Shown here: piece by piece, positions 19,580 through 29,242 of the stretch
How positions within the stretch are numbered: the first letter of the stretch is position 1
Layout of the letters: every line of letters begins with the position of its first letter
Origin: Planotetraspora silvatica
GTDB taxonomy: Bacteria; Actinomycetota; Actinomycetes; Streptosporangiales; Streptosporangiaceae
DNA: 64,000 nt
Assembly: GCF_016863315.1 (NCBI RefSeq)
Contig: NZ_BOOQ01000027.1
Span: forward strand, 62,001 to 126,000
Direction of reading: 5' to 3'
Program-made: the position numbers and the translations under genes
The notes under the pieces: generated by a model
The model's input: the letters and a program-made list of their open reading frames with translations, nothing else
The model's database searches: none
Told to the model about the DNA's origin: nothing

Positions 19580-20473
19580 TCAGAGGCGGGGACGGGCGCC
19601 GAGGTAGGAGATGCACCTGGCGGCCAGCGCGTTGCCCGCGGCCAGGGCCTCGGTGGGCGGCTTTCCGTCCAGCCACGGGGGAAGGAAGCCCGCGGTGAAG
19701 GCGTCGCCCGCGCCCGTGCCGTCCACGATGCGGTCGACGGACTCGGCCGGCACACGCACCGGCTCCGACCGGTTGTTGGTGTACCAGAGCGAGCCTTCGT
19801 CGTTCAGCTTGATGACGACCTGCGGGAACCAGGCCGTCAGCACCTTGGCCGCGGATTCGGGCTCGTCGCGGCCGGTCAGGACCTTCGCCTGGTCGGCGTT
19901 GGCGAACAGCAGCTTCGCGCCGTGGGTCCACTCGAGGAACGGTTCGGCGCCGGTGCGCTCGACGGGGGCCGACGACGCGCAGTCGACCGAGATCGACATC
20001 CCGGTCCTGCGGGCGAGGTCCAGCGCGGCCAGGCCGGCGTCCCGAGAGCCTTCGTTGATCAGCGTGTAGCCGGAAATGTGCAGATGGCTGCCCCCCGAGA
20101 AGAGGTCGCGGGGCAGGTCCTCGGGGGAGAGCGCGGCGTTGGCGCCCGGGTCCGAGAGCATGGTCCGCTCACCCTTGTGCGTCACGAGGACGACGCAGGT
20201 GCCGGTGGGCCGCTCGGGATCCATCACGAGCCGGGCGTCCACCCCGTAGCCCATGAGTTCCATGTCACGGTTCCGGCCGGTGATGTCGGCGCCTCGGCGG
20301 CCGATGAAGGCCACCTCCGAGCCCTCCACGGCCAGCCAGGAGGCGACGTTGGCACCGGAGCCCCCACCGTGCATGGTCACAACGGCCGGGGTGTCGCTCG
20401 CCCTCGCGAGAGGGAACTTGGCGCGGGCGACCGCGTCCGTCATGAGATCGCCCACCACGACGACCCGCGTCAT
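19580..20473 (-). CDS. PfkB-family carbohydrate kinase
   Basis: 297 residues; ATP-dependent sugar or nucleoside kinase fold. The N-terminal GGGSGANVASWLA motif and the C-terminal DGTGAGDAFTAGFL anion-hole motif with the catalytic Asp are intact. The specific sugar (ribose, fructose-phosphate, adenosine or other) cannot be told. Starts ATG with no strong ribosome site visible in the 20 bases upstream. It is divergent from the Pat-type gene. Confidence 0.88.
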   Translation of the reverse strand: MTRVVVVGDLMTDAVARAKFPLARASDTPAVVTMHGGGSGANVASWLAVEGSEVAFIGRRGADITGRNRDMELMGYGVDARLVMDPERPTGTCVVLVTHKGERTMLSDPGANAALSPEDLPRDLFSGGSHLHISGYTLINEGSRDAGLAALDLARRTGMSISVDCASSAPVERTGAEPFLEWTHGAKLLFANADQAKVLTGRDEPESAAKVLTAWFPQVVIKLNDEGSLWYTNNRSEPVRVPAESVDRIVDGTGAGDAFTAGFLPPWLDGKPPTEALAAGNALAARCISYLGARPRL

Positions 20474-20758
20474 GATGTCACCACCTTGCCGACTGCTGTG
20501 GAGGCGAGTCCGCCGAGCCCTGTGGAGGGGCGGCGTCCTCTCCGTGCTGTGAGGCTGACGCGAAGAAACCTAACAGTTTCCGGGGGTGCCGTGGGGCATA
20601 GAGCGGACACCCGGGCATAGTCGATGCACAAGCGTTGCCCAACTCACCAGCTGGCGAGTTGTCTTTTTCCAGGGCAATCCGGGTGGCCCCGGAGCGAGGG
20701 ACCTCCTGGGTTTCGTAAAAGTAAGAATCGTCTCAATCAACAGCAAGCCGGACAACGC

Positions 20759-20764
20759 TAGCCT
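20759..20764 (+). promoter_or_regulatory. -10 element TAGCCT of a probable leaderless promoter
   Basis: TAGCCT lies 7 bases before the GTG at 20772, and there is no Shine-Dalgarno sequence, the arrangement of leaderless actinobacterial transcripts. No clear -35 hexamer. Confidence 0.45.
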
Positions 20765-20771
20765 CTCGTTC

Positions 20772-23420
20772 GTGCGACCTCATTACCCCGCCCACTGGGA
20801 AGCGGACGTCGTCCTGTCCGACGGGGGCACGGCACACCTGCGCCCGATCAGGCCGGACGACGCCGACCTGCTGCGCTCCTTCTACTCCCGGCTCTCCGAG
20901 CAGTCGATCTTCTTCCGGTTCTTCGGCCCCCGGCCCAGGCTCACCGACCGCGAGGTCGCCTGGTTCACCAACGTCGACTACGACAACCGGGTGGCGCTCA
21001 TCGCCACGATCGGCACCGAGATGGTCGCGGTCGTACGGTACGACCGGGTCGAGCCCAGGGACCACGCCGAGGTCGCCTTCCTCGTCGAGGACGCCCACCA
21101 GGGCAGGGGCATGGCGTCGATCCTGATGGAGCATCTCAGGGCCGCGGCGAGGGAGCGCGGGATCAGGACCTTCATCGCCGACATCCTGCCGGGCAACCAC
21201 CGGATGACCGGCCTGCTCCGCCAGGCCGGCTACACGGCGCAGAGCCAGTTCGAGGACGGCGTCGTCCGCATGACGCTCGACCTGGCGACCACGGAGACCG
21301 CACTCGAGGTCAGGCTGGCCCGCGAGCACCGCTCCGAGGCCCGGTCCATCGAGCGCCTGCTGACGCCGGAGTCCGTCGCGGTCGTCGGGGCCAGCAGAGA
21401 GCCCGGCGGGATCGGGCAGACCGTCCTGCGCAACCTGCTCGGCGCCGACTTCTCCGGTCCGGTCTATCCGGTCCACCGGCACGCGCGCGCCGTCGCGGGC
21501 GTCCGCGCGTACAAGAGCGTCTCCGCGATCGAGGGCCATGTGGACCTGGCCGTGGTGGCCGTACCCGCCGAGGGCGTGCTGGACGTGGTCAGGGAGTGCG
21601 CGGAGAAGGGCGTCAAGGGCCTCGTCGTGGTCTCGTCGGGCTTCGGCGAGACCGGTGACGACGGCCGGTTACGCCAGGAGGAGCTGGTGAGCATCTCCCG
21701 GGCGTACGGCCTGCGCGTGGTCGGCCCCAACTGCCTCGGCATCGCGAACACCGACCCCTCGGTGCGGCTCAACGCGACCCTGGCGGCGACCCTGCCCGGC
21801 CGCGGCAGGGTGGGGTTCTTCAGCCAGTCCGGGGCGCTCGGCACGGCCCTGCTCCAGAGGGTGGCTCAGCGGGGGATGGGCATCTCGACCTTCGTGTCCG
21901 CGGGCAACCGTGCCGACGTCTCCGGCAACGACCTCCTCCAGTACTGGGAGGAGGACCCCGCCACCGACGTGATCCTGCTCTACCTCGAGTCTCTGGGAAA
22001 TCCGCGTAAGTTCACCCGGCTGGCCCGCCGGATCTCGCGGAGCAAGCCGATCGTCGTCGTCAAGAGCCGCGGAGTCCCCGGCGGCCACGCCGCGCCCGTG
22101 CTCAGCCTGCCCGACACGGCGCTGAGCTCGCTGTTCGAGGAGGCGGGGGTGATCCGCGTCGACGACCTCACCCAGCTGTTCGACGTCGCCCAGCTTCTGG
22201 CCTACCAGCCGCTTCCCGCCGGTCCCCGCGTCGGCGTGGTGAGCAACTCCGACGCCCTGGCGCTGCTCGCCGTCGAAGCCTGCGTCTCCGCCGGTCTGGA
22301 GCCGGCTCCACCGGTGAACCTGGGCGCCCAGGCCGGCGCCGCCGAGTTCGCCGGGGCGTTGTCGGAGGTCCTCACCACCGTGGACGCGGCCGTGGCCGTG
22401 TACATGCCCCCGATCCCCGGCAGGTCCGACGAGATCGCCGCCGGGCTGGTGCGGGTCGCCCGGGAGTCGGGCAAGCCGGTGCTGGCCACCTTCCAGGGCG
22501 AGATGGGCATGCCGGTCGCCCTCCGCACGCCCGCGGCCCCCCAGGACGCCGCCGGCGCGCCCGGCCAGGCGGCCCCGGGAAAGGGGTCCATCCCCTCCTA
22601 TCCCGCCCCGGAGGAGGCCGTCCGGGCTCTCGCCCATGTCGTACGGCACGCCCGCTGGCGCGAACGGCCCGCGGGCGCCGTTCCCGCGCTCGACGGCGTC
22701 GACGCCGCCGGGGCCAGGGAACTGGTCGCCGCCGCCGTCGGCGAGGACGGCGGGGACCGGGAGATCGACGCGACCGGGCTGCTGGCCTGCTTCGGCGTGG
22801 AGGTGTGGCCCGCGGAAGAGGTCAGCTCGGCCGACGAAGCGGTGGCGGCGGCCGAGCGGGCGGGCTGGCCGGTGGTGGTCAAGGCCACCGATCCCGACGC
22901 CTCCCACCGGGCGGGGACCGCCCGGATCGGCCTCGGCGAGCCGTCCGGCGTCCGGCAGGCGTACACCGGCCTGGCCGGCCTCCTCGGGCCGGGAGCGACC
23001 CTCGCCGTCCAGCGCATGGCCCCGCAACCGGCGGTGCCCACCGTCGTCGGCGTGGTCCAGGACGGCCATTTCGGCGGGGTCGTCTCATTCGGGCTGGCCG
23101 AGGTCGCCGCCCGACTCCTCGGTGATCGTGTGTACCGCCTCGCCCCCCTGACGGCGGAGGACGCCGGGGGACTGGTCCGCTCCGTCCGCACCGCACCGCT
23201 CCTGTTCGGCCGGTACGGCTACCCGCCGGTGGACGTGGAGGCGCTGAGCGACCTGCTCGTGAGGGTGGGGCTGCTGGCCGACGCGCTGCCCGAGGTGGTC
23301 AGGATGGACCTCGACCCGGTCCTGGTGGGCACGTCCGGGGTGGTGGTCCTCGGCGCCCGCGCGGTTCTGCGGCCCGCTTCCGCGCTGCGCCCGGACGGGG
23401 GTCCCCGCCGCCTGGGCTGA
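20772..23420 (+). CDS. Pat-type bifunctional GNAT acetyltransferase / ADP-forming acyl-CoA synthetase-like protein
   Basis: 882 residues. An N-terminal GNAT domain (about 1-180; HWEADVVLSDGGTAHLRPIRPDD, then EVAFLVEDAHQGRGMASILMEHL) is fused to CoA-binding (ESVAVVGASREPGGIGQTVLRNL), CoA-ligase (FFSQSGALGTALLQ) and ATP-grasp (WPVVVKATDPDASHRAG) domains. Related Pat proteins acetylate lysines of acyl-CoA synthetases; whether the synthetase half is catalytic or only regulatory here is unknown. Unlike cAMP-binding mycobacterial Pat, I see no cyclic-nucleotide domain. Start set at the leaderless GTG; an in-frame ATG upstream at 20586 adds a segment without family similarity. Confidence 0.88.
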   Translation: MRPHYPAHWEADVVLSDGGTAHLRPIRPDDADLLRSFYSRLSEQSIFFRFFGPRPRLTDREVAWFTNVDYDNRVALIATIGTEMVAVVRYDRVEPRDHAEVAFLVEDAHQGRGMASILMEHLRAAARERGIRTFIADILPGNHRMTGLLRQAGYTAQSQFEDGVVRMTLDLATTETALEVRLAREHRSEARSIERLLTPESVAVVGASREPGGIGQTVLRNLLGADFSGPVYPVHRHARAVAGVRAYKSVSAIEGHVDLAVVAVPAEGVLDVVRECAEKGVKGLVVVSSGFGETGDDGRLRQEELVSISRAYGLRVVGPNCLGIANTDPSVRLNATLAATLPGRGRVGFFSQSGALGTALLQRVAQRGMGISTFVSAGNRADVSGNDLLQYWEEDPATDVILLYLESLGNPRKFTRLARRISRSKPIVVVKSRGVPGGHAAPVLSLPDTALSSLFEEAGVIRVDDLTQLFDVAQLLAYQPLPAGPRVGVVSNSDALALLAVEACVSAGLEPAPPVNLGAQAGAAEFAGALSEVLTTVDAAVAVYMPPIPGRSDEIAAGLVRVARESGKPVLATFQGEMGMPVALRTPAAPQDAAGAPGQAAPGKGSIPSYPAPEEAVRALAHVVRHARWRERPAGAVPALDGVDAAGARELVAAAVGEDGGDREIDATGLLACFGVEVWPAEEVSSADEAVAAAERAGWPVVVKATDPDASHRAGTARIGLGEPSGVRQAYTGLAGLLGPGATLAVQRMAPQPAVPTVVGVVQDGHFGGVVSFGLAEVAARLLGDRVYRLAPLTAEDAGGLVRSVRTAPLLFGRYGYPPVDVEALSDLLVRVGLLADALPEVVRMDLDPVLVGTSGVVVLGARAVLRPASALRPDGGPRRLG

Positions 23421-23476
23421 GGGGCGGAGGCCGCTCGGGTGTGAAACCGGTGTCCCTTACAGGGCAGGATGGACCC

Positions 23477-24067
23477 ATGAGGGAAACCCGAGTCTCCGCC
23501 GCGGGCATGCGCGAGGCCATCGACCGCAGCGGCTACTACCCCGACCTGGTGGCTGACGCCGTCGACTCCGCGCTCGGCAAGGAGCAGGTCACGGCTTACG
23601 TCGTGCATCACGAGGCCACGTTCGACCCGGCGATGGAAGTCCGCAGGCACGTCACCGTCCTGGTGCTGTCGTCCAGCCGGCTGCTCGTCTGCCACACCGA
23701 CGAGCACCCGCCCGCGGAGGGCATGCCCGCCTCACACGCCTCCACCACCACAGAGGCCGTGCGGCTCAGCCGGATCCAGTCGGTCGCGGTGACCAGGGTC
23801 GTCCCCGACCCGGCGACCTACGTGCCGGGGGTCGCCCCCAGCGAGGTCACGCTCACGATCGGCTGGGGCGCCATCTCACATCTCGATCTCGAGCCCGCGA
23901 CCTGCGGAGACGAGAACTGCGAGGCCGACCACGGCTACACCGGCGCGATCACGGCCGACGACCTCTCCCTGCGGGTGAGCGAGGCGGCCGACGGTCCCGA
24001 GGCGGTCGTCCACGTGCTCGCGTTCGCCAAGGCGCTTTCCGAGGCCACCGCCCGCGCCGCCACCTGA
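23477..24067 (+). CDS. DUF5998-type conserved actinobacterial protein
   Basis: 196 residues, soluble, no signal peptide. Recognised from its conserved opening (MREAIDRSGYYPDLVADAVDSALG), the strand-rich middle (VTVLVLSSSRLLVCHTDEHPP) and the CGDENCEADHGYTG motif with two Cys and a His that could bind metal. It lies between the Pat-like gene and the phosphodiesterase, as is common in related genomes, and the next gene starts 30 bp downstream. Function unknown. ATG chosen with AGGATGG upstream. Confidence 0.75.
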   Translation: MRETRVSAAGMREAIDRSGYYPDLVADAVDSALGKEQVTAYVVHHEATFDPAMEVRRHVTVLVLSSSRLLVCHTDEHPPAEGMPASHASTTTEAVRLSRIQSVAVTRVVPDPATYVPGVAPSEVTLTIGWGAISHLDLEPATCGDENCEADHGYTGAITADDLSLRVSEAADGPEAVVHVLAFAKALSEATARAAT

Positions 24068-24097
24068 CGACCTCTCGCACGTGAGCCTGGAGGCGAT

Positions 24098-25264
24098 GTG
24101 ACCGAGCCAGGGACCCCCGGACCGCGGCCCGTGAGGGCGTCCGAGACGACGCCGGCCGTGCCCTTCGTGCCGGCGTACGGCACCGCGTCGCTCGCGGACC
24201 TTCCGGGGTCCCTGCTCGCCTCCCTGGGGATGCCCACCGCCAACGTCCTCGGTCTCGATCCCGCCGAACGGGTGTGCCTGTTCCTCGTCGACGGGCTCGG
24301 GGCCGAGCTTCTCGCCGCCCACCCCGGCGCGGCGCCGTTCCTGTCCGCCCATCTCCGGCGGACGCTCACGGCGGGCTTCCCGTCGTCGACCCCCACGAGC
24401 CTGGCCACGCTCGGCACCGGCACCCCGCCGGGCGAGCACGGCATGATCGGCATCTCCATGGCGATCCCGGGCGAGGGGCGAATGCTCAACTGCCTGCGCT
24501 GGACGGCGCCGGGCCTGCCCGTCGACCCCGACCTCTGGCAGCCGGCCGACACCGTCTACCAGCGGATGGACTCCCACGGAATCCAGCCGATCTACGTCGC
24601 TCCCGGGGCCTTCGACGGCACGGGACTGACCCGGGCCGTCTACCGGGGCGTGCGCTACCGGGCCGCGGAGACCGTCGACGAGCGGGTCGAGGCTGTACGG
24701 CAGGCCCTGGCGGAGACCTCCTACGTGATCGTCTACTACGGCGACCTCGACGCCATGGGCCACATGACCGGGTGGGGCAGCGCCCGTTGGCTGGAGGAAC
24801 TGGCGATCGTCGACCGCATGGCGGAGCGGATCGCCGAGGGGCTGCCCGCGGGGTCGGCCCTGTACGTGACGGCCGACCACGGCATGATCAACGCCGTCGA
24901 CAAGGTCGACGTGGACGAGTCGCCCGTGCTCCAGGAGGGCGTCGTCATGCTGGGCGGCGACGCACGCGCCCGCCACGTCTACACCGCCCCCGGTGCGGCG
25001 GACGCCGTCCTCGAGACGTGGCGCGAGATCTTCCACGGCCGTGCCTGGGTGGTCTCGCGCGAGGAGGCCGTCACCGAAGGCTGGTTCGGGCGCACAGTAC
25101 GGAAAGAGTGGCTCGGCCGGATCGGCGACGTCATGGCGGTGCCGTACGGCGACTGCGTGATCGTCGCCTCGCGCGCCGAACCGCTCGAGTCGTCGCTCGT
25201 CGGCTACCACGGCTCGCTGACGGTGGCCGAGCAGAGTGTGCCTCTGCTGGGGATCCGCCGGTGA
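24098..25264 (+). CDS. Alkaline-phosphatase-superfamily nucleotide pyrophosphatase/phosphodiesterase
   Basis: 388 residues from GTG with GGAGG five to eight bases upstream. Metal-binding Asp lies in LFLVDGLGAELL, the nucleophile Thr in PSSTPTSLATLGTG, and further ligands in VYYGDLDAMGHMTG and VTADHGMINAVDKV. These are the signatures of type I phosphodiesterase/nucleotide pyrophosphatases. No signal peptide is seen, so it is likely cytoplasmic. Short gaps to both neighbours suggest one operon with the DUF5998 gene and the rhodanese gene. Confidence 0.9.
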   Translation: MTEPGTPGPRPVRASETTPAVPFVPAYGTASLADLPGSLLASLGMPTANVLGLDPAERVCLFLVDGLGAELLAAHPGAAPFLSAHLRRTLTAGFPSSTPTSLATLGTGTPPGEHGMIGISMAIPGEGRMLNCLRWTAPGLPVDPDLWQPADTVYQRMDSHGIQPIYVAPGAFDGTGLTRAVYRGVRYRAAETVDERVEAVRQALAETSYVIVYYGDLDAMGHMTGWGSARWLEELAIVDRMAERIAEGLPAGSALYVTADHGMINAVDKVDVDESPVLQEGVVMLGGDARARHVYTAPGAADAVLETWREIFHGRAWVVSREEAVTEGWFGRTVRKEWLGRIGDVMAVPYGDCVIVASRAEPLESSLVGYHGSLTVAEQSVPLLGIRR

Positions 25265-25319
25265 CGGCGCCGCGGAAGGGCACAATGACGAGGCACATCG
25301 CTTCAGGAGGGACGTTCCG

Positions 25320-26132
25320 ATGAGCCCACTGATCACCCCGGAGGAGCTGGCCGCACTCCACGACGTCACCATCCTCGACGTGCGATGGCGGCTCGGCGGT
25401 CCTCCCGGGGCCGACTCGTACGCGGAGGGGCACATCCCCGGCGCCGTCTTCTGCGACCTCGACGCCGACCTCGCCTCTCCGGCCGGGCCCGGCGGCCGTC
25501 ATCCGCTGCCCGCCGCCGACGCCTTCCAGGCCGCGATGCGCCGGCTGGGCGTGTCCGGGGCCCGCACGGTCGTGGTCTACGACGACGCGGACTCCACGGC
25601 CGCGGCCAGGGCGTGGTGGACGCTGCGCTACTACGGCCACGGCGACGTCCGTGTGCTCGACGGGGGCCTGCGGGCCTGGGATCGGGCCGGGCTGCCCGTC
25701 GTGAAGGACACCGCCGCCGTGCCGCCCGGCGACTTCGAGGCGGCTCCCGGCGGGATGCCGGTCCTGGACGCGGACCAGGCCGCGGCGCTCGCCGACAACG
25801 GAGTCCTGCTCGACGCCAGAGCCGGCGAACGCTACCGGGGCGAGGTCGAGCCGGTGGACCCGGTGGCCGGCCACATCCCCGGCGCGATCAGCGCCCCCAC
25901 GGCCCAGAACGTCGAACCGGGAGGCCGATTCCGGTCGAGGGGATTCCTGCGCGAGCGGTTCAACACGCTCGGCGCGGTCGAGGGCGTCCAGGTCGGCGCC
26001 TACTGCGGGTCCGGCGTCACGGCCGCCCACGAGGTCCTCGCGCTGGAGGTGGCGGGGATCACGGCAGGGCTCTACGCAGGTTCCTGGTCCCACTGGGTGA
26101 CCGACCCCGCCCGTCCCGTCGCCACGGGCTGA
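25320..26132 (+). CDS. Two-domain sulfurtransferase (rhodanese family)
   Basis: 270 residues with two rhodanese domains; the first is non-catalytic and the second has the active loop AYCGSGVTAAHE with the persulfide Cys (about residue 228). The CGSGVTA loop is typical of 3-mercaptopyruvate or thiosulfate sulfurtransferases. DVRWRLGGPPGADSYAEGHIPGA opens the first domain and HIPGAISAPTAQN the second. AGGAGG lies 9 bases before the ATG. Probably co-transcribed with the upstream phosphodiesterase. Confidence 0.92.
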   Translation: MSPLITPEELAALHDVTILDVRWRLGGPPGADSYAEGHIPGAVFCDLDADLASPAGPGGRHPLPAADAFQAAMRRLGVSGARTVVVYDDADSTAAARAWWTLRYYGHGDVRVLDGGLRAWDRAGLPVVKDTAAVPPGDFEAAPGGMPVLDADQAAALADNGVLLDARAGERYRGEVEPVDPVAGHIPGAISAPTAQNVEPGGRFRSRGFLRERFNTLGAVEGVQVGAYCGSGVTAAHEVLALEVAGITAGLYAGSWSHWVTDPARPVATG

Positions 26133-26186
26133 CCCGGCTCCCGCGCCCAATCCCGCCGGGCGCGGCCCGTCGCGCTTGCCGAGCCC

Positions 26187-28661
26187 TCAGGTCACCCCGC
26201 TCCGGCGGGTCGTGACCCGTCCGCCGACCGGCTCGTCTCCCGCGCCGAAGCAGACGAAGCCGCCGACGCCGGTCTTCGCCGCGGCCGCGGCCAGTGCCTC
26301 GGCGGGGGCGCGGCCGTCGGCGAGGAAGGCGTGGAAGACGGTCATCAGGACCGCGGCCTCGTCGTCGCGCACCGGGGCGACCCCGGCGACCACACAGGCG
26401 GCGCCGCGGTCGAGGAAGGCTCCGGCCAGGCCGAGCACCGCGCCGTCCACCGGCGCGTGCGCCATCCCCGCGTCGCACGCGGAGAGGATCACCAGCCGGG
26501 GGACGGCCCGGAGCCGTCGCAGCTCGTACGCCATGAGGGGACCGTCGTCCAGGGTGATCCGCGACAACATGGGGCTGCGCGGAGAGAACATCCCGTGCGC
26601 GGCCACATGCAGCACGTCGGCCCCCTCCAGCGCCGTGAGCATCCCGGCTCTGGTCCCGGCGGCCCGCTCGGCCCCCGGATGCGTCCTGACGACCATGTCC
26701 GCCTCAGGCCCGGCGTGCGCCAGTCCCGGCCCGGCCAGCGCGACGACCACAGGCGGGCCGTACGGCTCGGGCGTGCCCTGGGGCCGGACCCGCGCGAACC
26801 AGGAGGCACCCTCGGCCGCCACCGACACCGCACGCCCGCGAAGGACGGGAAGCAGCGGCCACGGCAACGTGCACAGCGACCCCGTGGGCACGACGAGCAC
26901 GGAATTCCCGAGCGGCTCGATGGGCCCGAGCAGCCGCCGGCCGAGCAGGTCCAGCTCGTGGTCCAGCCCCTCCGCGGCCTCGGCGTCCCGTAGGTTGCGC
27001 CGGCGAAGGCCGTACCTGATCCGGACCGTCGCCTCCGCCGCGGCGGTGTACGAGCCGAGCGGGTGCAACGCGCATCCCCGCGAGCCGACGGCGATCCCCC
27101 AGAGATCGTCGCCGTCCCGCACCAACTCCACGAGGGTGCCGTCCGGCGCCGGGTGACGGACGAAGGCGGCGGGAGGCGGCGCGCCCCGCACGATCGCCCG
27201 CCACCGCTCCGCCCACGTGAGGACGGTCCAGGGATCCCCGCGGCCGAGCGCCGTCCTCAGGCCGAACGCGGCGAGATCCTCCGCCGGCCGGGCCGCGTGC
27301 GCCCGCATCGCGGGCTCGGCCGACTCGCCGTCGCGGACCGGCGTCGCGACCGCGTCCAGGCCCGCCGCCGCGGCCTCGAGGGCGCCGTCGACGTCGCCGT
27401 CGAGATGCAGACGCATGGCCCTGGCGTGCTGCCCGATCAAGGCCGTGGACGGAGATCCGGCCAGCAGGTCGAGCTGGTCCCGTGCGGTCCCGAGGTCGCC
27501 CAGACGGCAGGCCAGATCGGCGGCGGTGAGCCGCAGCGCGCAGGAGGCGCCCGCCCAGCCGGACCCGGCCAGGCGCCCGGCGCACGCGAGGAGATCGGCC
27601 AGCAGCTCATGCCCCGGCTCCTCCTGGAGGACGCGGGCACGCAGAACGACCTCCGCCGCCAGGGGCGCCCATGCGGCCCGTCCCTGGCGGCGGAGCTCGG
27701 CGAGCGCGGTCTCGGCCGTCATGGCGGCCCGGTGGCCGTCGCCGGTGAGGAGCTCCGCGCGGGCCAGCAGGAGCCGGGCCTCGGGGAGCGCCGCGTGCGC
27801 CCCGGCCGCCTCCAGGTCGGGCACGGCCTGTTCCACGACCGCCCGCGCCTCGCCGGGCAGGCGTGCCGCCAGGAGCGCCTCCGCGTAGTCCGTCCGCATC
27901 GCCGCGAGGCGTTCGGGGTAGCCGAACAGCGCCGACTCCGCGGCCTGGTACCTCTCGAAGGATGCGGGGATGTCACCCCGCCGGGCGGCGACGAAGGGGA
28001 GGTTCCCCTCCGCCAGCATGGCCACGTGGTCGAGGCCGGCCTGCCTGGCCAGGGCCGCGCACGCCGACAGGTCGGCCTCCGCCGCGCCGTACTCCTCGAG
28101 GAAGGTGCGTGCCAGGCCGCGGTTGAGCAGGCCGCCCGCCTGGAACTTGGGGTCGCCGCCCAGCGACTCGACCGCGTCGTCACAGTGACGGACGGCCTCC
28201 CCGTGGCGTCCGAGAAGGATGAGCGCCACCGAGCGCTGCACGCCGAGCCGCGCCAGGTCGCCGCCCGCCAGGTCCCGCTCCGCCAGGTCGGCGAGGCGCA
28301 GCCCGCCCTCGGGATCCCCGAGTTGGGCGCGGACCGTCACCAGGGACATCCGGGCCTGCGCCACCCGTCGCGGCCACCCCTCCCCGGCGGTGATCGCCTG
28401 CAGGAGCCGCTCCTCGGCCAGCGCGAGGTCGCCCAACTCCCGGGTCGCGAGGGCCGACGCGCGCAGCGCGATCGAGACCGCCTCGGCGCACGGCTCGCCC
28501 GCCGTCTCCGCCAGTACGGCTCTCGCCTCCGCCAGCGCCACACGAGGGTCGGTGCCGGAGAGCAGGACCGCCGCCTCCGCGCGCGCGACGAGGCCTGCGG
28601 GGGACTCCGCGACGGGCTCAGGCTCGGGTGCGGGCTCAGGCTCTGGTGCGGCGGGGGTCAC
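26187..28661 (-). CDS. TPR-CHAT domain protein (caspase-like protease)
   Basis: 824 residues. An N-terminal PEPEP linker is followed by many tetratricopeptide-like helix pairs (about 30-430) and a C-terminal CHAT domain (about 540-824). The predicted catalytic pair is present: His in VLHVAAHGMFSPRSP (about 685) and Cys in LVILSACDAG (about 730). CHAT proteases are relatives of caspases and separases and often act in programmed responses. The GTG start overlaps the upstream stop as GTGA, so translation is coupled to the 29242 gene. Forms one unit with the sigma factor and probably the subtilase; likely an effector whose target is not known. Confidence 0.85.
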   Translation of the reverse strand: MTPAAPEPEPAPEPEPVAESPAGLVARAEAAVLLSGTDPRVALAEARAVLAETAGEPCAEAVSIALRASALATRELGDLALAEERLLQAITAGEGWPRRVAQARMSLVTVRAQLGDPEGGLRLADLAERDLAGGDLARLGVQRSVALILLGRHGEAVRHCDDAVESLGGDPKFQAGGLLNRGLARTFLEEYGAAEADLSACAALARQAGLDHVAMLAEGNLPFVAARRGDIPASFERYQAAESALFGYPERLAAMRTDYAEALLAARLPGEARAVVEQAVPDLEAAGAHAALPEARLLLARAELLTGDGHRAAMTAETALAELRRQGRAAWAPLAAEVVLRARVLQEEPGHELLADLLACAGRLAGSGWAGASCALRLTAADLACRLGDLGTARDQLDLLAGSPSTALIGQHARAMRLHLDGDVDGALEAAAAGLDAVATPVRDGESAEPAMRAHAARPAEDLAAFGLRTALGRGDPWTVLTWAERWRAIVRGAPPPAAFVRHPAPDGTLVELVRDGDDLWGIAVGSRGCALHPLGSYTAAAEATVRIRYGLRRRNLRDAEAAEGLDHELDLLGRRLLGPIEPLGNSVLVVPTGSLCTLPWPLLPVLRGRAVSVAAEGASWFARVRPQGTPEPYGPPVVVALAGPGLAHAGPEADMVVRTHPGAERAAGTRAGMLTALEGADVLHVAAHGMFSPRSPMLSRITLDDGPLMAYELRRLRAVPRLVILSACDAGMAHAPVDGAVLGLAGAFLDRGAACVVAGVAPVRDDEAAVLMTVFHAFLADGRAPAEALAAAAAKTGVGGFVCFGAGDEPVGGRVTTRRSGVT

Positions 28662-29242
28662 GAGCGGACGTGCATCCACCGGGTGGACACCGGCGGCTCG
28701 CCGGGACGGTGGCAGACCACGCTGACCCAGCCCGCCGGCAGGCCGCCGACCGCGAACCGGCCGTTCTCCGACAGATCGCGTGTCTTGCTGACGTGCGACG
28801 TGCGGATCTCGACCTGCCAGCCGCTGCCGCTGCCGCTGCCAGTGTCGGTGCCCGTGCCGGTGCCGGTGCCGCCACCGGTGCCGGGCCAGGCACTCGGACC
28901 GGAATCGCGGCCGGCGTCGGTTCCGGAACCGAAAGCGCAACCGGAAGCAGGGGAGACCTGCCCGGCCACCTCCAGGCGGCCGTCGGCGACGACGGCCTCC
29001 ACGTCGATGGTGAGCCCGGCCACCGCGAACCGGCGCACCCCCGGACCGTCGTCCTCGGGGACGCCCGGCGCCCCGCCTCCGGACCTGGCGCCTCGCGGCC
29101 CGGAGATCTCGACGGGCGCCGCGACGATCCCCTCGGGCAGGCGCAGATGGAAGGCCGCACGGGCGTCGGCGGAGACACGGCCGGGCACGGGGTCGGCGCC
29201 GGCGGCCATCCGGAGCGCGGCGAGCAGGTACTCGTCCCTCAT
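28658..29242 (-). CDS. Beta-sandwich protein of the CHAT cassette, unknown function
   Basis: 194 residues, no signal peptide. Strand-rich segments flank a Gly/Thr/Ser repeat linker (GTGTGTGTDTGSGSGSG, about 130-147). The C-terminal part, GRFAVGGLPAGWVSVVCHRPGEPP, resembles carboxypeptidase regulatory-like or similar beta-sandwich domains. It overlaps the sigma factor stop (ATGA) upstream and the CHAT start (GTGA) downstream, so it is made in step with both. Possibly a regulator, scaffold or substrate of the CHAT protease; this is inferred only from linkage. Confidence 0.7.
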   Translation of the reverse strand: MRDEYLLAALRMAAGADPVPGRVSADARAAFHLRLPEGIVAAPVEISGPRGARSGGGAPGVPEDDGPGVRRFAVAGLTIDVEAVVADGRLEVAGQVSPASGCAFGSGTDAGRDSGPSAWPGTGGGTGTGTGTDTGSGSGSGWQVEIRTSHVSKTRDLSENGRFAVGGLPAGWVSVVCHRPGEPPVSTRWMHVRS